64,000 bases of DNA from Mycoavidus sp. B2-EB (lineage in GTDB: Bacteria > Pseudomonadota > Gammaproteobacteria > Burkholderiales > Burkholderiaceae), in NCBI RefSeq assembly GCF_014218255.1, contig NZ_AP021872.1, positions 1,488,001 through 1,552,000 of the forward strand, read 5' to 3'. Below are positions 1 through 9,194 of this stretch, in pieces (positions within the stretch are counted from its first letter, which is position 1; each line of letters starts with the position of its first letter). A program made the translations under genes and the position numbers. Below the pieces are notes generated by a model that worked only from the letters and a program-made list of their open reading frames with translations, was not told the origin of the DNA and did not search any database.

Positions 1-115
1 ATACCTGGTCGAAAGTCACTTCTGCGCCAATGTCTGCCGGTATCTGTTCTATTTTCAATTTTTCGCCAGCTGCAACTTTATATTGCTTACCACCGGTTTT
101 TATGACCGCGCACAT
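1..115 (-). CDS. rplU: 50S ribosomal protein L21, N-terminal part (runs off the window)
   Basis: The reverse strand reads from an ATG at 115 to the window edge as the beginning of ribosomal protein L21, a structural protein of the large ribosomal subunit. The first 38 residues include the family signature [11 protein letters not shown] followed by the GEKLKIE and FDQV segments. A GAGG Shine-Dalgarno lies 8 bases upstream (near 122-125). Residue 2 is Cys, where most L21 proteins have Tyr, a one-base difference (TGC against TAC). The following 295 bases (116-410) hold no gene and must contain the divergent promoters for rplU and the cytochrome gene. Confidence 0.93.
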   Translation of the reverse strand, partial: MCAVIKTGGKQYKVAAGEKLKIEQIPADIGAEVTFDQV

Positions 116-410
116 TGTGTACCTCATGAATAAATTAAACGTTTATTTAGTTTCTCCGCCTTTTTTGAACGCGAAAAAAGCGCTATTGTAGCGCGATTTG
201 AAAACGGAGTCAAAAAGACCCATTAGGGCCGACTGTCGGGCACGTTAGTTCATGTCCGCTTCCTCTTTTATAAAAAAACCTTAGGCTCATCCACCACAAC
301 CTATTTAGCAACTGAATCACTCAATGATAAAATACCCGTCACAAAGAATTATCATACCCGTGGGCTAGGTCAAATCTAGCCTACCCCTGTTGATACAAAT
401 GGAGTCCCCG

Positions 411-1133
411 GTGGCTTTAAAACATATTTTTCACCGCATCTTAGCGGCCTTGCTAGTCAGTAGCGGCGGGTTATTCAATAGCGCATACGCTGAGCTTTCC
501 ACGCCCCAAGCCCCAGATACAATTGCTGCGCGCGTACAAGCCTGCGCGATCTGCCACGGCAATCAAGGGGAAGGTACCGACAATGATTACTTCCCTCGGT
601 TAGCCGGCAAACCAGCCGATTACCTATACAATCAATTGCAACATTTTCGTGAGGGACGGCGTAAATATGCGCCGATGAATTACCTCGTAACCTATCTTTC
701 TGACGATTATCTACGAGAAATCGCAGTGTATTACGCCAACCTGCATCCACCTTACCCAGTGCCTGAGCCTTCCAATTTACCGCTGTCACAGCTTGAACGC
801 GGCCGGCGGATTGCCCTGAATGGAGATTCGGCTAGAAACGTACCCGCTTGCATTGCCTGCCATGGCGCAAAACTGACGGGAGCGGAACCCGCCATTCCAG
901 GTCTAGTGGGCTTACATGCTGATTACATCAGTGCCCAGCTTGGCGCATGGCGCTCTGGGGTACGCCATGCGGCTGCGCCCGATTGCATGCATACGATTGC
1001 GATCCAACTCTCTGACGCCGATATTCGCGCTGTCTCCACCTGGCTTGCGCTACAACCAGCGCCACCCGATGCCACTCCCGCTCCAGCAGGCTCGCTCAAA
1101 CTGCCGCTCAACTGCGGCAGCCAGCCTCACTGA
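411..1133 (+). CDS. Exported dihaem cytochrome c (c4/c553-like)
   Basis: A periplasmic electron-transfer protein with two CxxCH haem-attachment motifs, CAICH at about residues 45-49 and CIACH at about 147-151, each followed by a class I cytochrome c fold with a distal Met region. The reading frame is open from a TTG at 390 and there is an ATG at 399, but a GGAG Shine-Dalgarno at 401-404 sits 6 bases before the GTG at 411, so GTG 411 is the preferred start. It yields a typical signal peptide ending near the sequence SAYA. It lies 37 bases before a trihaem cytochrome gene and is probably co-transcribed with it. No dehydrogenase catalytic subunit is nearby, so the electron donor is unknown. Confidence 0.82.
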   Translation: MALKHIFHRILAALLVSSGGLFNSAYAELSTPQAPDTIAARVQACAICHGNQGEGTDNDYFPRLAGKPADYLYNQLQHFREGRRKYAPMNYLVTYLSDDYLREIAVYYANLHPPYPVPEPSNLPLSQLERGRRIALNGDSARNVPACIACHGAKLTGAEPAIPGLVGLHADYISAQLGAWRSGVRHAAAPDCMHTIAIQLSDADIRAVSTWLALQPAPPDATPAPAGSLKLPLNCGSQPH

Positions 1134-1170
1134 GTTAAAAGCGCACTTTTAGAAAATCAAGGAACTCAGC

Positions 1171-2481
1171 ATGCAACGCAAGACCTTATTTGGATTGTTA
1201 GCCGGCGCAGTAGCAGCGCTTATATTCATTACAGCGCTTGTGCTGCTTCCCACATTCTGGCAAAACAGCAAACCGGCGGCTCATCATAACGCGCCCACTA
1301 TAGCGCCCGAGAAACAGGCGGAATTGATCGAGCGCGGTCACTATCTTGCGCGCGCAGGTGATTGCATCGCTTGCCATACGGTACGCGGCGGCCAACAGTT
1401 TGCCGGTGGCCTTCCTATGCCTACGCCATTTGGTACGCTGTATACACCCAATATCTCCCCTGATGATGAAACCGGGATCGGTACTTGGAGTTCAGACGAT
1501 TTTTATCGCGCAATGCACAACGGGCGCTCCAAAGACGGCAGCTTGCTCTACCCCGCCTTTCCGTTTACCAGCTACACGAAGGTTACTCGCGACGATTCCG
1601 ACGCAATCTACGCATATCTCCGTTCAGTGCCCGCGATTAAGCAACCGAACCGCCCTAATGAGATGCGCTTTCCGTTCAATAATCGTAGCCTCTTAATCGG
1701 GTGGCGCACGCTTTTTTTCTCTGAAGGAGATTTTCAACCCGATCCAAAGCAATCCGTTGAATGGAATCGCGGCGCGTATCTGGTTGAAGGCTTAGGTCAT
1801 TGCGCAATGTGCCATACCAGCATTAATGCACTGGGTGGTTCCGACCAAAGCGCAGCCTTTGGCGGGGGGTTAATCCCGTTGCAGAATTGGTATGCCCCTT
1901 CATTAACCTCAAACAAAGAAAGCGGGCTTGGCGATTGGAATCTCCAGCATATTGACGATCTGTTAAAAACCGGCGTCTCGCAACGCGGTGCCGTCTTTGG
2001 GCCGATGGCTGATGTCGTGCATAATAGCTTGCAATATCTGTCTGATGCAGATATTCGTGCGATGTCGGTGTATTTAAAAGCACTGCCACAAAAGGGCGAG
2101 CCGCCTGAACCTGTGCAGCTCGTTACCTCGGCGACATTTGGCGCAAAGCTGTTTGCACAAGGCGAAAAAATCTATGGACAACAGTGCGCAAGCTGCCATG
2201 AAGCAGACGGGCGCGGGCAACCCCCAGCCTATCCACCGCTAGCGGACAATCAGTCGATTCAAATGCACTCAGCGGTTAACCCCATTCGGATGGTGCTCAA
2301 TGGCGGCTATCCGCCTTCTACGACCAATAATCCACGCCCATACGGAATGCCGCCTTTTGCTCAGCATCTGTCTGATGAAGAAGTCGCGGCGGTGGTCACC
2401 TATATCCGCATGGCTTGGCACAACCACGGTACGCCAGTATCGCCGCAACAAGTCAATGACTTGCGCTCGGCGCCACTCTAA
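1171..2481 (+). CDS. Trihaem cytochrome c, alcohol/sugar dehydrogenase cytochrome subunit type
   Basis: A 436-residue membrane-anchored cytochrome with an N-terminal hydrophobic segment (about residues 6-27) and three CxxCH motifs: CIACH at 65-69, CAMCH at 211-215 and CASCH at 339-343. This three-domain layout is typical of the cytochrome subunit of membrane-bound alcohol, gluconate or aldehyde dehydrogenases, which passes electrons from a periplasmic dehydrogenase to ubiquinone or a terminal oxidase. An AAGGA ribosome site precedes the ATG. It follows the dihaem cytochrome in what looks like a two-gene operon. The partner flavin or quinone dehydrogenase is not in the window, so the substrate cannot be stated. 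Its 3' end converges with the ferritin-like gene 9 bases away. Confidence 0.85.
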   Translation: MQRKTLFGLLAGAVAALIFITALVLLPTFWQNSKPAAHHNAPTIAPEKQAELIERGHYLARAGDCIACHTVRGGQQFAGGLPMPTPFGTLYTPNISPDDETGIGTWSSDDFYRAMHNGRSKDGSLLYPAFPFTSYTKVTRDDSDAIYAYLRSVPAIKQPNRPNEMRFPFNNRSLLIGWRTLFFSEGDFQPDPKQSVEWNRGAYLVEGLGHCAMCHTSINALGGSDQSAAFGGGLIPLQNWYAPSLTSNKESGLGDWNLQHIDDLLKTGVSQRGAVFGPMADVVHNSLQYLSDADIRAMSVYLKALPQKGEPPEPVQLVTSATFGAKLFAQGEKIYGQQCASCHEADGRGQPPAYPPLADNQSIQMHSAVNPIRMVLNGGYPPSTTNNPRPYGMPPFAQHLSDEEVAAVVTYIRMAWHNHGTPVSPQQVNDLRSAPL

Positions 2482-2489
2482 AAAGAGGC

Positions 2490-3338
2490 TTAGCGAAAAA
2501 ATAGATGTTGCGTGAGCTTGGTCAGTGGATAATGCACGCTTGGCAGAATGCGCGCTGGCAAATCAAGCGGCTTAAGCAACATCTTCAAGCACATATCCGC
2601 GGATAGGTGACGGCGTACTAGTTTATTGACGCGCGTATTCATTTGCCGCGCATAAGCTAAGTCGCCCACCTGCTGCGGATAACGGATCGCCAGCACATGG
2701 CGCAAAGCAATTTCCGTATCATCATTACGAATTTCTAAGAGCCGCCGCACCAGTGCGCGCAACACAGCCCAACGGCTATTTCGCTCAATTTCGTTATATT
2801 TCTTAAAATATTTGAAGAAGTATTTATAGTGCCGCACTTCATCTGTGCGGATATTATGGGTGATTTCTTTCAGCACCGGCTCATTTGAGCATTCATTGAT
2901 CGCTCGATACAGCGTAGCCGTGCCAGTTTCAACGACACAGCGCGCTACCATCTCAAGGGCGTGGGTTTTCTCGAATTCATCTACGGTGCACAATTTAGAA
3001 TATTCAGCAAAGAAATTCGCAAATGCACGATCCCAGTCAAATTGCGGCCAAACATGGTTTATATACGCCTTAAGTGCGCGCCCATGCTGCAATTCTTCAT
3101 GCTCCCAGTGCACCCTAAGCCACTCGGATACCTCAGCATCTTCGCCAAAGTAATCGACTAAATTCTTGGTATATAAATCAGAGCCGCTTTCAATAAACGA
3201 TGAAGCGCACAACAAGAGCATCAACTCTTCACTGCCTCGCACAGCGGTATAATTAATTTGACTGAAGTCAATATCCTCAACGCGCCACGGCAACGTCACA
3301 AGATCAACTTCATCAGGGTGTATTCTTTGACTCTCCAA
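2490..3338 (-). CDS. Ferritin-like diiron protein
   Basis: A 282-residue protein of the ferritin-like/diiron-carboxylate superfamily. Two metal-binding ExxH-type helices are visible: the EHEELQH segment near residues 79-85 and the TDEVRHYKYF segment near 164-173. Conserved Glu residues lie in the helices between them (around ESGSD and VVETGT). Relatives include acyl-ACP-desaturase-like and rubrerythrin-like proteins. The substrate is unknown, with oxidation or iron handling both possible. The start is a TTG at 3338, supported by a GAGGAG Shine-Dalgarno at 3346-3351 seven bases upstream. It is divergent from miaB across 174 bases. Confidence 0.68.
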   Translation of the reverse strand: MESQRIHPDEVDLVTLPWRVEDIDFSQINYTAVRGSEELMLLLCASSFIESGSDLYTKNLVDYFGEDAEVSEWLRVHWEHEELQHGRALKAYINHVWPQFDWDRAFANFFAEYSKLCTVDEFEKTHALEMVARCVVETGTATLYRAINECSNEPVLKEITHNIRTDEVRHYKYFFKYFKKYNEIERNSRWAVLRALVRRLLEIRNDDTEIALRHVLAIRYPQQVGDLAYARQMNTRVNKLVRRHLSADMCLKMLLKPLDLPARILPSVHYPLTKLTQHLFFR

Positions 3339-3512
3339 AATCCGACTCCTCTACTTTATTTAAACCAATAGACAGATATAATACGCGTTTTGTGCAAATA
3401 TGCTCTGGTGCGGCCGCGTTATCCATCTCTAGTTTAGTTCATGTATAAAAAACGCAGTTAGACGCCAGCTCTAACCGCCCCCAGTTTTTACCTCTGAGAA
3501 CGGCGCCCTTTT

Positions 3513-4913
3513 ATGAATAAGAAAGTCTATATTAAAACTTTCGGCTGCCAGATGAATGAATATGATTCTGACAAAATGGCCGATGTGCTAACAACTGCAA
3601 CCGACCTTTTCGAGCACGGATTGGTTAAAACAACCTCAGCCGAAGAGGCCGATATTATTTTATTTAATACGTGTTCAGTCCGCGAGAAAGCGCAAGAGAA
3701 GGTTTTCTCAGACCTTGGCCGCGCACGCATCCTAAAAGAAGCCAAACCGGAACTTATTATTGGTGTCGGCGGCTGCGTGGCAAGCCAAGAAGGTAAAGCG
3801 ATTGTAGCCCGCGCGCCTTATGTCGATCTGGTCTTTGGCCCACAGACACTACATCGACTACCCAGTATGATCGAACAACGCCGTCGCACAGGCCGCGCTC
3901 AGGTCGATATTTCATTTCCAGAAATCGAAAAATTCGACCATCTGCCACCGGCTCAAGTAAACGGCCCAAGTGCTTTTGTGTCGATTATGGAAGGGTGTAG
4001 CAAATATTGTAGCTACTGTGTTGTACCCTATACCCGCGGCGATGAAGTCTCGCGGCCATTGCCTGATGTCTTAACTGAAATCGCTGGCCTGGCTGAACAA
4101 GGCGTACGTGAGGTCACCCTGCTAGGCCAAAATGTGAATGCTTATCGGGGGCTTTGGCAAAGCCCCCTGGGCGAGCCTAAAGCAGCCTCCGCAGCGGAAG
4201 CCGAGCACTTTGAAACCGCGGATTTTGCTACTTTAATTGAATATGTTGCCGAAATTCCCGGCATTGAGCGCATCCGCTTCACAACGTCCCACCCCAAAGA
4301 ATTTAGCCAACGCTTAATTGATGCATATGCCAGTACGCCTAAGCTGGTCAATCACTTACATTTACCGGTGCAACACGGCTCTGATCGGATTCTGGCCGCC
4401 ATGAAGCGCGGCTATACTGTACTTGAATATAAATCCATTGTGCGTCGCTTACGTGCGATTCGCCCTAATATTTCACTTTCGACGGATTTTATCGTCGGCT
4501 TTCCAGGCGAAACCGAGACAGATTTTAAGCAATTGATGGCATTGGTTGACGAAATCGGCTATGACACGAGCTTTTCATTTATTTATAGCCCCCGTCCTGG
4601 CACCCCAGCCGCCAATCTAGCGGATGACACGCCACATGAAGTTAAGTTGGCACGTCTGCAACACTTACAAGCGGCAATTGAAGCCAATGCCAAAAAGATC
4701 AGCGCTACCATGGTCGGCACGACCCAATCCATATTAGTTGAAGGGCCATCGCGCAAAAATCCGGCGGAGCTTTGCGGGCGCACAGAAAATAACCGTGTCG
4801 TCAACTTTCCCGCGCCACTTCATACGCATCACCGTTTAATTGGGCAAAGCATTGAGCTAGTCATTGAAGACGCTTATACGAATTCGCTGCGCGGGAAAGT
4901 TGTGACATCATGA
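3513..4913 (+). CDS. miaB: tRNA-2-methylthio-N6-dimethylallyladenosine synthase
   Basis: MiaB adds a methylthio group to i6A37 of tRNAs reading UNN codons, using two 4Fe-4S clusters and S-adenosylmethionine. The 466-residue protein has the N-terminal UPF0004 cluster cysteines C12, C54 and C88, the radical-SAM triad C162, C166 and C169 in [15 protein letters not shown], and a C-terminal TRAM domain. Length is normal. A perfect -10 box TATAAT lies at 3377-3382 in the divergent gap, without a good -35. The stop overlaps the ybeY start by 4 bases (ATGA). In most Burkholderiaceae phoH/ybeZ sits between miaB and ybeY, and here it is missing. Confidence 0.97.
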   Translation: MNKKVYIKTFGCQMNEYDSDKMADVLTTATDLFEHGLVKTTSAEEADIILFNTCSVREKAQEKVFSDLGRARILKEAKPELIIGVGGCVASQEGKAIVARAPYVDLVFGPQTLHRLPSMIEQRRRTGRAQVDISFPEIEKFDHLPPAQVNGPSAFVSIMEGCSKYCSYCVVPYTRGDEVSRPLPDVLTEIAGLAEQGVREVTLLGQNVNAYRGLWQSPLGEPKAASAAEAEHFETADFATLIEYVAEIPGIERIRFTTSHPKEFSQRLIDAYASTPKLVNHLHLPVQHGSDRILAAMKRGYTVLEYKSIVRRLRAIRPNISLSTDFIVGFPGETETDFKQLMALVDEIGYDTSFSFIYSPRPGTPAANLADDTPHEVKLARLQHLQAAIEANAKKISATMVGTTQSILVEGPSRKNPAELCGRTENNRVVNFPAPLHTHHRLIGQSIELVIEDAYTNSLRGKVVTS

Positions 4914-5368
4914 AACGCGCCCCTCGCCTACAACTTACCGTACAATTCGTTGCCAGCAACAGCGTATCGCATCAAGCGCTACTGCCGCGCACCACGCTCA
5001 TACACTGGATTAAGACCGCACTTTTTGCGGATGCCGTTTTGACGTTACGCTTGGTTGACGAAGAAGAAGGCAGAATGCTAAATCGCACTTGGCGCAACAA
5101 AGATTACGCAACGAATGTTTTGACTTTTAATTATGCAGAAAACCTGGGTGACCCAGTCACTGCCGACCTGGTGCTATGCTGTCCAGTCATTGAGCAAGAG
5201 GCCAGCGCGCAAAAAAAACCGCTTGTGGCCCATTACGCCCACCTGATTGTGCACGGGGTTTTGCATGCGCAAGGTTATCAACACGACGCTGACGAGGAAG
5301 CGTTGATTATGGAAAATCTGGAAACTGAACTACTGAACAAACTTGGCTTTGATAACCCATATTGCTAA
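4910..5368 (+). CDS. ybeY: Endoribonuclease YbeY, 16S rRNA maturation factor
   Basis: YbeY is a zinc-dependent endoribonuclease needed for 16S rRNA 3'-end processing and 70S quality control. The metal-binding motif HxxxHxxxxxH is present at H115, H119 and H125 ([13 protein letters not shown]). At 152 residues it is of normal length. The ATG overlaps the miaB stop codon, implying translational coupling. The fused region normally occupied by the PhoH-family ATPase is absent. Confidence 0.95.
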   Translation: MKRAPRLQLTVQFVASNSVSHQALLPRTTLIHWIKTALFADAVLTLRLVDEEEGRMLNRTWRNKDYATNVLTFNYAENLGDPVTADLVLCCPVIEQEASAQKKPLVAHYAHLIVHGVLHAQGYQHDADEEALIMENLETELLNKLGFDNPYC

Positions 5369-5381
5369 ATAAATATTGCAA

Positions 5382-6041
5382 ATGATGAACCAACTAGGCA
5401 ATGCGCCCGCTACGCCAGCTTACCCATCACTGCTTGGCGAAGTCTGCCCGCTCACCCATGAAGAATTAGAGCATTCGCTACATACTTCGATAAAACAATG
5501 GGATCGAACTTCCGACCTCTGGCTTTTCGCCTATGGTTCGCTGATCTGGAAGCCTGATTTGCCCGCTGCTGAATCATGCAATGCCCGCGTTTATGGCTAC
5601 CATCGGGGCCTATATTTGTGGTCCTGCCTCACTCGCGGCACGCCACAGATCCCTGGCCTCGTGCTAGCGCTTGACCGGGGCGGCTCATGCGCTGGCCTGG
5701 CTCTTAGAATCGCTACCGATGGCGCAATGCCTTATTTAGAAAAATTGTGGCAACGCGAAATGGCGATGGGTTCGTACCGTCCCGTTTGGCTCTCTTGCCA
5801 ACTCGAAGATGGCCGCCGTGTACGCGCCCTCACCTTTGCTATGCAGCGCAATAAACCCACTTATGCTGGACGCCTACCAGATCATATGGTACGTACCGCT
5901 TTTGAACATGCCCAGGGCCACTGCGGCACGACGCTTGATTACGTAGCGCGTACGGTTGAGGCACTCCGCGCGAGCGGCATCCCTGACCGGACGTTGGAAG
6001 CGCTGCTCAAGCGTTGCCAATGTAAAAAAGCCGAGTACTAG
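5382..6041 (+). CDS. ChaC-like gamma-glutamylcyclotransferase
   Basis: A ChaC-family protein expected to cleave glutathione or gamma-glutamyl peptides to 5-oxoproline and the Cys-containing remainder. The family signature FAYGSLIW is clear at about residues 46-53, followed by the glycine-rich SCAGLALRI strand and the catalytic-Glu region around YLEKLWQRE. Two ATGs (5382 and 5385) are possible starts and neither has a good Shine-Dalgarno; an in-frame TTG at 5376 is less likely. The gene lies only 13 bases after ybeY and precedes corC, so it is probably in the same operon. A role in cysteine recovery from glutathione is plausible but is inference. Confidence 0.85.
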   Translation: MMNQLGNAPATPAYPSLLGEVCPLTHEELEHSLHTSIKQWDRTSDLWLFAYGSLIWKPDLPAAESCNARVYGYHRGLYLWSCLTRGTPQIPGLVLALDRGGSCAGLALRIATDGAMPYLEKLWQREMAMGSYRPVWLSCQLEDGRRVRALTFAMQRNKPTYAGRLPDHMVRTAFEHAQGHCGTTLDYVARTVEALRASGIPDRTLEALLKRCQCKKAEY

Positions 6042-6111
6042 TGTATCCTTTTAGCTTCTTATTTTTACGATTCTTACTTTTACGCGTAGCCTATAGCTGC
6101 AACGCATCCCT

Positions 6112-6984
6112 ATGAACGATGTCTCCCCCAGTCGTAAACTCACCGGCAAACCTCGCTCATTGCTTGAGCGTCTAACGGATCTTATTTCTCCTGGACCTGA
6201 TTCGCGTAGCGAGCTACTCGAAGTCCTCCAAGAGGCGCATAACCGCAATCTAATCGATGCAGACTCGCTTTCAATGATCGAAGGCGTCTTTCAAGTAACT
6301 GATTTATGCGCGCGCGATATTATGGTGCCACGCGCACAAATAGACGCGATCAATATTGCGCATAGTCCAGAAACCTTTATCCCCTTCGTGCTTGAAAAAG
6401 AGCATTCGCGCTACCCGGTCTATGAAGGCAATCGGGATCACGTAATCGGCATTCTACTAGCGAAAGATTTACTGCGCTTTTATGCCGAAGAGGATTTTGA
6501 TGTCCGCGGGATGCTGCGCCCGGCGGTTTTTATTCCTGAATCAAAGCCTCTTAATGTGCTACTGCGCGATTTTCGAGTAAACCGCAATCATATTGCAATT
6601 GTGGTTGACGAATATGGCGGTATCGCCGGCTTAATCACCATCGAGGATGTGCTCGAACAGATCGTTGGCGATATTGAAGATGAATACGATTTCGAGGAAG
6701 AAGAAGATAATATCATTGGCTCACCAGAGGGCCGCTGCCGTGTCCGTGCTCTGACTGAAATTGCGCAATTCAATAAATTCTTTGGCACGCAATATAGTGA
6801 TGAAGAAGTCGATACGATTGGCGGCTTGATTACCCATCGCTTTGCGCGTGTCCCACATCGTGGCGAAACGGTGCGCATTGATAACCTGATCTTTGAAGTT
6901 TTGCGTAGCGACGCGCGCCAGGTTCATATGCTGCTTGTGCGCCGTACATCGCAGACGGCCCCATCCGAGGCTGAACCCTATTAA
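6112..6984 (+). CDS. corC: CorC/HlyC family CBS-domain protein (magnesium/cobalt efflux accessory)
   Basis: A 290-residue cytosolic protein with two CBS domains (about residues 65-185, containing the conserved DIMVPRAQI and VVDEYGGIAGLITIEDVLEQI segments) and a C-terminal CorC_HlyC/TlyC FAD-binding-like domain (about 200-280). Family members bind adenine nucleotides and are linked to Mg2+/Co2+ efflux and to membrane stress. An acidic run (DIEDEYDFEEEEDN) links the two parts. It sits between chaC and lnt in a tightly packed operon; the ybeY-corC-lnt order is conserved in many proteobacteria. Confidence 0.93.
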   Translation: MNDVSPSRKLTGKPRSLLERLTDLISPGPDSRSELLEVLQEAHNRNLIDADSLSMIEGVFQVTDLCARDIMVPRAQIDAINIAHSPETFIPFVLEKEHSRYPVYEGNRDHVIGILLAKDLLRFYAEEDFDVRGMLRPAVFIPESKPLNVLLRDFRVNRNHIAIVVDEYGGIAGLITIEDVLEQIVGDIEDEYDFEEEEDNIIGSPEGRCRVRALTEIAQFNKFFGTQYSDEEVDTIGGLITHRFARVPHRGETVRIDNLIFEVLRSDARQVHMLLVRRTSQTAPSEAEPY

Positions 6985-6990
6985 GCCCTC

Positions 6991-8616
6991 ATGGCTGGCA
7001 GTTGCCGCACGTTAATTCCAATGCTACCAGCTCAAGCACGCGCTACGCCAGATTGGCAACAGCCCTGGCCTCTCCTAGTCGCGATCTTGGCTGGGCTAGC
7101 CCATACTTTGTCATTCGCTCCTACCCCATATGGGGGCTGGCTTGAAATCGCCACGCTGACCTGGTTTTATACACTGATTGCCTATAGGCGTACGCTATGC
7201 GCCACTTTAGTCAGCGCCTGCGCCTTCGGTTTTAGCCATTTTGCGAGCGGCGTGTTTTGGCTCTATATCAGTATGCACGTTTATGGCGGCATGCCCGCTA
7301 TCATCGCGCTCACAGCCCTGATTTTATTCGCTTTGTATCTAGCCGCCTGGCCGACCTTAGCGGCGGCCTTATGGTATTTTTGCAGTGCTACACGCTCAGA
7401 TATAATGGCAGCGCCCCCCTCTATTCACTGGCGCAGTAGCCTAGCGTTTGCCAGCGCATGGGCTCTTAGCGAATGGTTGCGCGGCGTGATACTCACAGGC
7501 TTCCCATGGCTAGCCAGCGGTTATGCGCAAGTTGCGGGTCCGTTCGCGGGTTATGCCGCGGTCATCGGCGTTTATGGGGTAGGTTGGCTGCTGGCTTTTA
7601 ATGCCGCACTCATAGGACAAATGCTCATAGCTGCATTTAAGCGAGGCAAATGGGTTCTGTCTGCGCCTTTGATAATATTTGTCACATGCATAACCGGCGG
7701 CAGCGCCGCCACCAAAGTGGCTTGGACAAATCCAGCCCCTCACGCACCTCTTACCGTACGTCTTCTGCAAGGGAATGTACAGCAAGAAATCAAATTTGAG
7801 CAGCAAGGCGTTGACATGGCGATTGCACTCTATCAAGAACTTATCACGGCTCAACCGGCTGACTTAATCATCACCCCCGAAACTGGAATCCCTGTCTTAG
7901 AGCAAGATATACCCGAATCTTTTGCCTACACGATACGAGATTTTGCTGACAAAACGGGTTCAGCCATTATTTTTGGCGCAGCTGGTGCAACTCTCACGCC
8001 CACAGGTCCCGTTGATTTGACCAATAGTTTGTTTGGAGTTACCCCACGCTCACCGATTCTTTACCGCTACGACAAACACCACCTCGTACCATTTGGCGAA
8101 TTCATTCCGTGGGGCTTTCACTGGTTTGTTGCATTGATGAAGATCCCTCTAGGTGATTTCGCGCGCGGACCCGCCATCCAACAGCCTTTTTTCGTTGGCG
8201 CGCAACCGCTAGCGCTCAATATCTGTTACGAAGATATTTTCGGCGAAGAAATTGCCCGCACTTTGCGCCAAACACCAATACCAGCAGGCATCCTCGTCAA
8301 TGCAACCAACCTCGCCTGGTTTGGTGACACCATTGCGCTTGACCAGCACTTACAAATTGCACAAATGCGCGCACTTGAAACCGGCCGCCCAGTGCTACGC
8401 GCAACCAATACCGGGGCAACCGCAATCATTGGCTATGATGGCCGGGTTGAGAAAAAATTAACGACCTTCAGCATTGGCTCACTTGAAGCGCGTGTGCAGG
8501 GCAGGGTCGGAGTTACGCCCTATATTACTTATGGGAATATGCCCGTATTGGTTGTTTCGCTTCTGCTACTCGCGATTTTTGCAGCACAACGTATCAAGAT
8601 GCTGTACATCCGCTGA
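6991..8616 (+). CDS. lnt: Apolipoprotein N-acyltransferase
   Basis: Lnt performs the last step of lipoprotein maturation in the inner membrane, moving an acyl chain from phospholipid to the N-terminal diacylglyceryl-Cys. The 541-residue protein has about six to eight hydrophobic segments in its first half, a periplasmic nitrilase-like domain and a final C-terminal membrane segment. The catalytic triad is visible as E297 (ITPETGIP), K362 (YDKHHLVPFGEF) and C412 (NICYEDIF). The start at 6991 follows the corC stop by 6 bases; ATG 7021 is an alternative. Usually the next gene is glyQ; here an accessory island of about 2.5 kb intervenes. Confidence 0.96.
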   Translation: MAGSCRTLIPMLPAQARATPDWQQPWPLLVAILAGLAHTLSFAPTPYGGWLEIATLTWFYTLIAYRRTLCATLVSACAFGFSHFASGVFWLYISMHVYGGMPAIIALTALILFALYLAAWPTLAAALWYFCSATRSDIMAAPPSIHWRSSLAFASAWALSEWLRGVILTGFPWLASGYAQVAGPFAGYAAVIGVYGVGWLLAFNAALIGQMLIAAFKRGKWVLSAPLIIFVTCITGGSAATKVAWTNPAPHAPLTVRLLQGNVQQEIKFEQQGVDMAIALYQELITAQPADLIITPETGIPVLEQDIPESFAYTIRDFADKTGSAIIFGAAGATLTPTGPVDLTNSLFGVTPRSPILYRYDKHHLVPFGEFIPWGFHWFVALMKIPLGDFARGPAIQQPFFVGAQPLALNICYEDIFGEEIARTLRQTPIPAGILVNATNLAWFGDTIALDQHLQIAQMRALETGRPVLRATNTGATAIIGYDGRVEKKLTTFSIGSLEARVQGRVGVTPYITYGNMPVLVVSLLLLAIFAAQRIKMLYIR

Positions 8617-8631
8617 TACGGCGCTTTAATA

Positions 8632-9030
8632 CTAAAAAACCTCATCAAGAGTTTGCGCCATAAAAATACGTTCGCCCCATTGGCGCAAAGTATCTACATC
8701 GGCTTCATCCAATTTCTGCAGATAAGGTTCAGCTAAGTTTTTAAACTTACACTTTAGCTGGGCTAGCAACAAATTACTCAACATCTGCCGGTTTTCTTGC
8801 CGGCCTTTTTCAATCCCTTCTTTAAGTCCTTCTTTAAGCCCTTGCTCCATACCGATACGTTCAGCACTCGTAATATATTCCACTTCCGACTCCTTCTCGA
8901 ATTGTTTAATTGAACTATTATAGATAATTTCAAACTCTTTGGGTAATGTTAAGATCGCATCAATAAACCGATAAAGGTTGAGTATGCGCTCGCGCGCTAA
9001 GCCTTTTTGGTAAAGAAAACGCGTTAACGG
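8632..9030 (-). pseudogene. C-terminal remnant of an Rpn/PD-(D/E)XK family transposase (DUF4351-type tail)
   Basis: Reading the minus strand from just after an in-frame TGA (9031-9033) to the stop at 8632 gives 133 codons. They match the end of the Rpn recombination-promoting nuclease/putative transposase family: a segment LYQKGLARERILNLYRFID, then LPKEFE, then a repeated charged helix with three MEQGLKEG-like blocks, and a Leu-rich tail ending in DEVF. The N-terminal nuclease domain with the catalytic residues is missing. A GTG at 8883 could start an 83-residue product, but this is more simply a decayed fragment. It marks the left side of the insertion between lnt and glyQ. Confidence 0.75.
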
Positions 9031-9143
9031 TCAGCATGCGTGTGCAATGGAGTAAGACACGCTGACACACCATGTGCGTCTGGAGGAAAAAGCCTGCCAT
9101 ACCTATTCCTCAGCGGCTAGTTTTGTAATCAATGAGGTTACTA

Positions 9144-9184
9144 GAAAGGTGATTATCCTTTCAATTTGTCAGAAATACATGTAT
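9144..9184. promoter_or_regulatory. Paired palindromes upstream of the AbiE operon, candidate operator
   Basis: Two dyads lie just before the antitoxin start at 9195: GAAAGG/CCTTTC with a 7-base spacer (9144-9162) and the perfect 10-base palindrome ATACATGTAT (9175-9184). AbiEi-type antitoxins are known to bind inverted repeats in their own promoter through an N-terminal winged helix, so these are candidate autoregulatory sites. No convincing -35/-10 pair or Shine-Dalgarno was identified here. Confidence 0.4.
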
Positions 9185-9194
9185 ATTTTCATAC

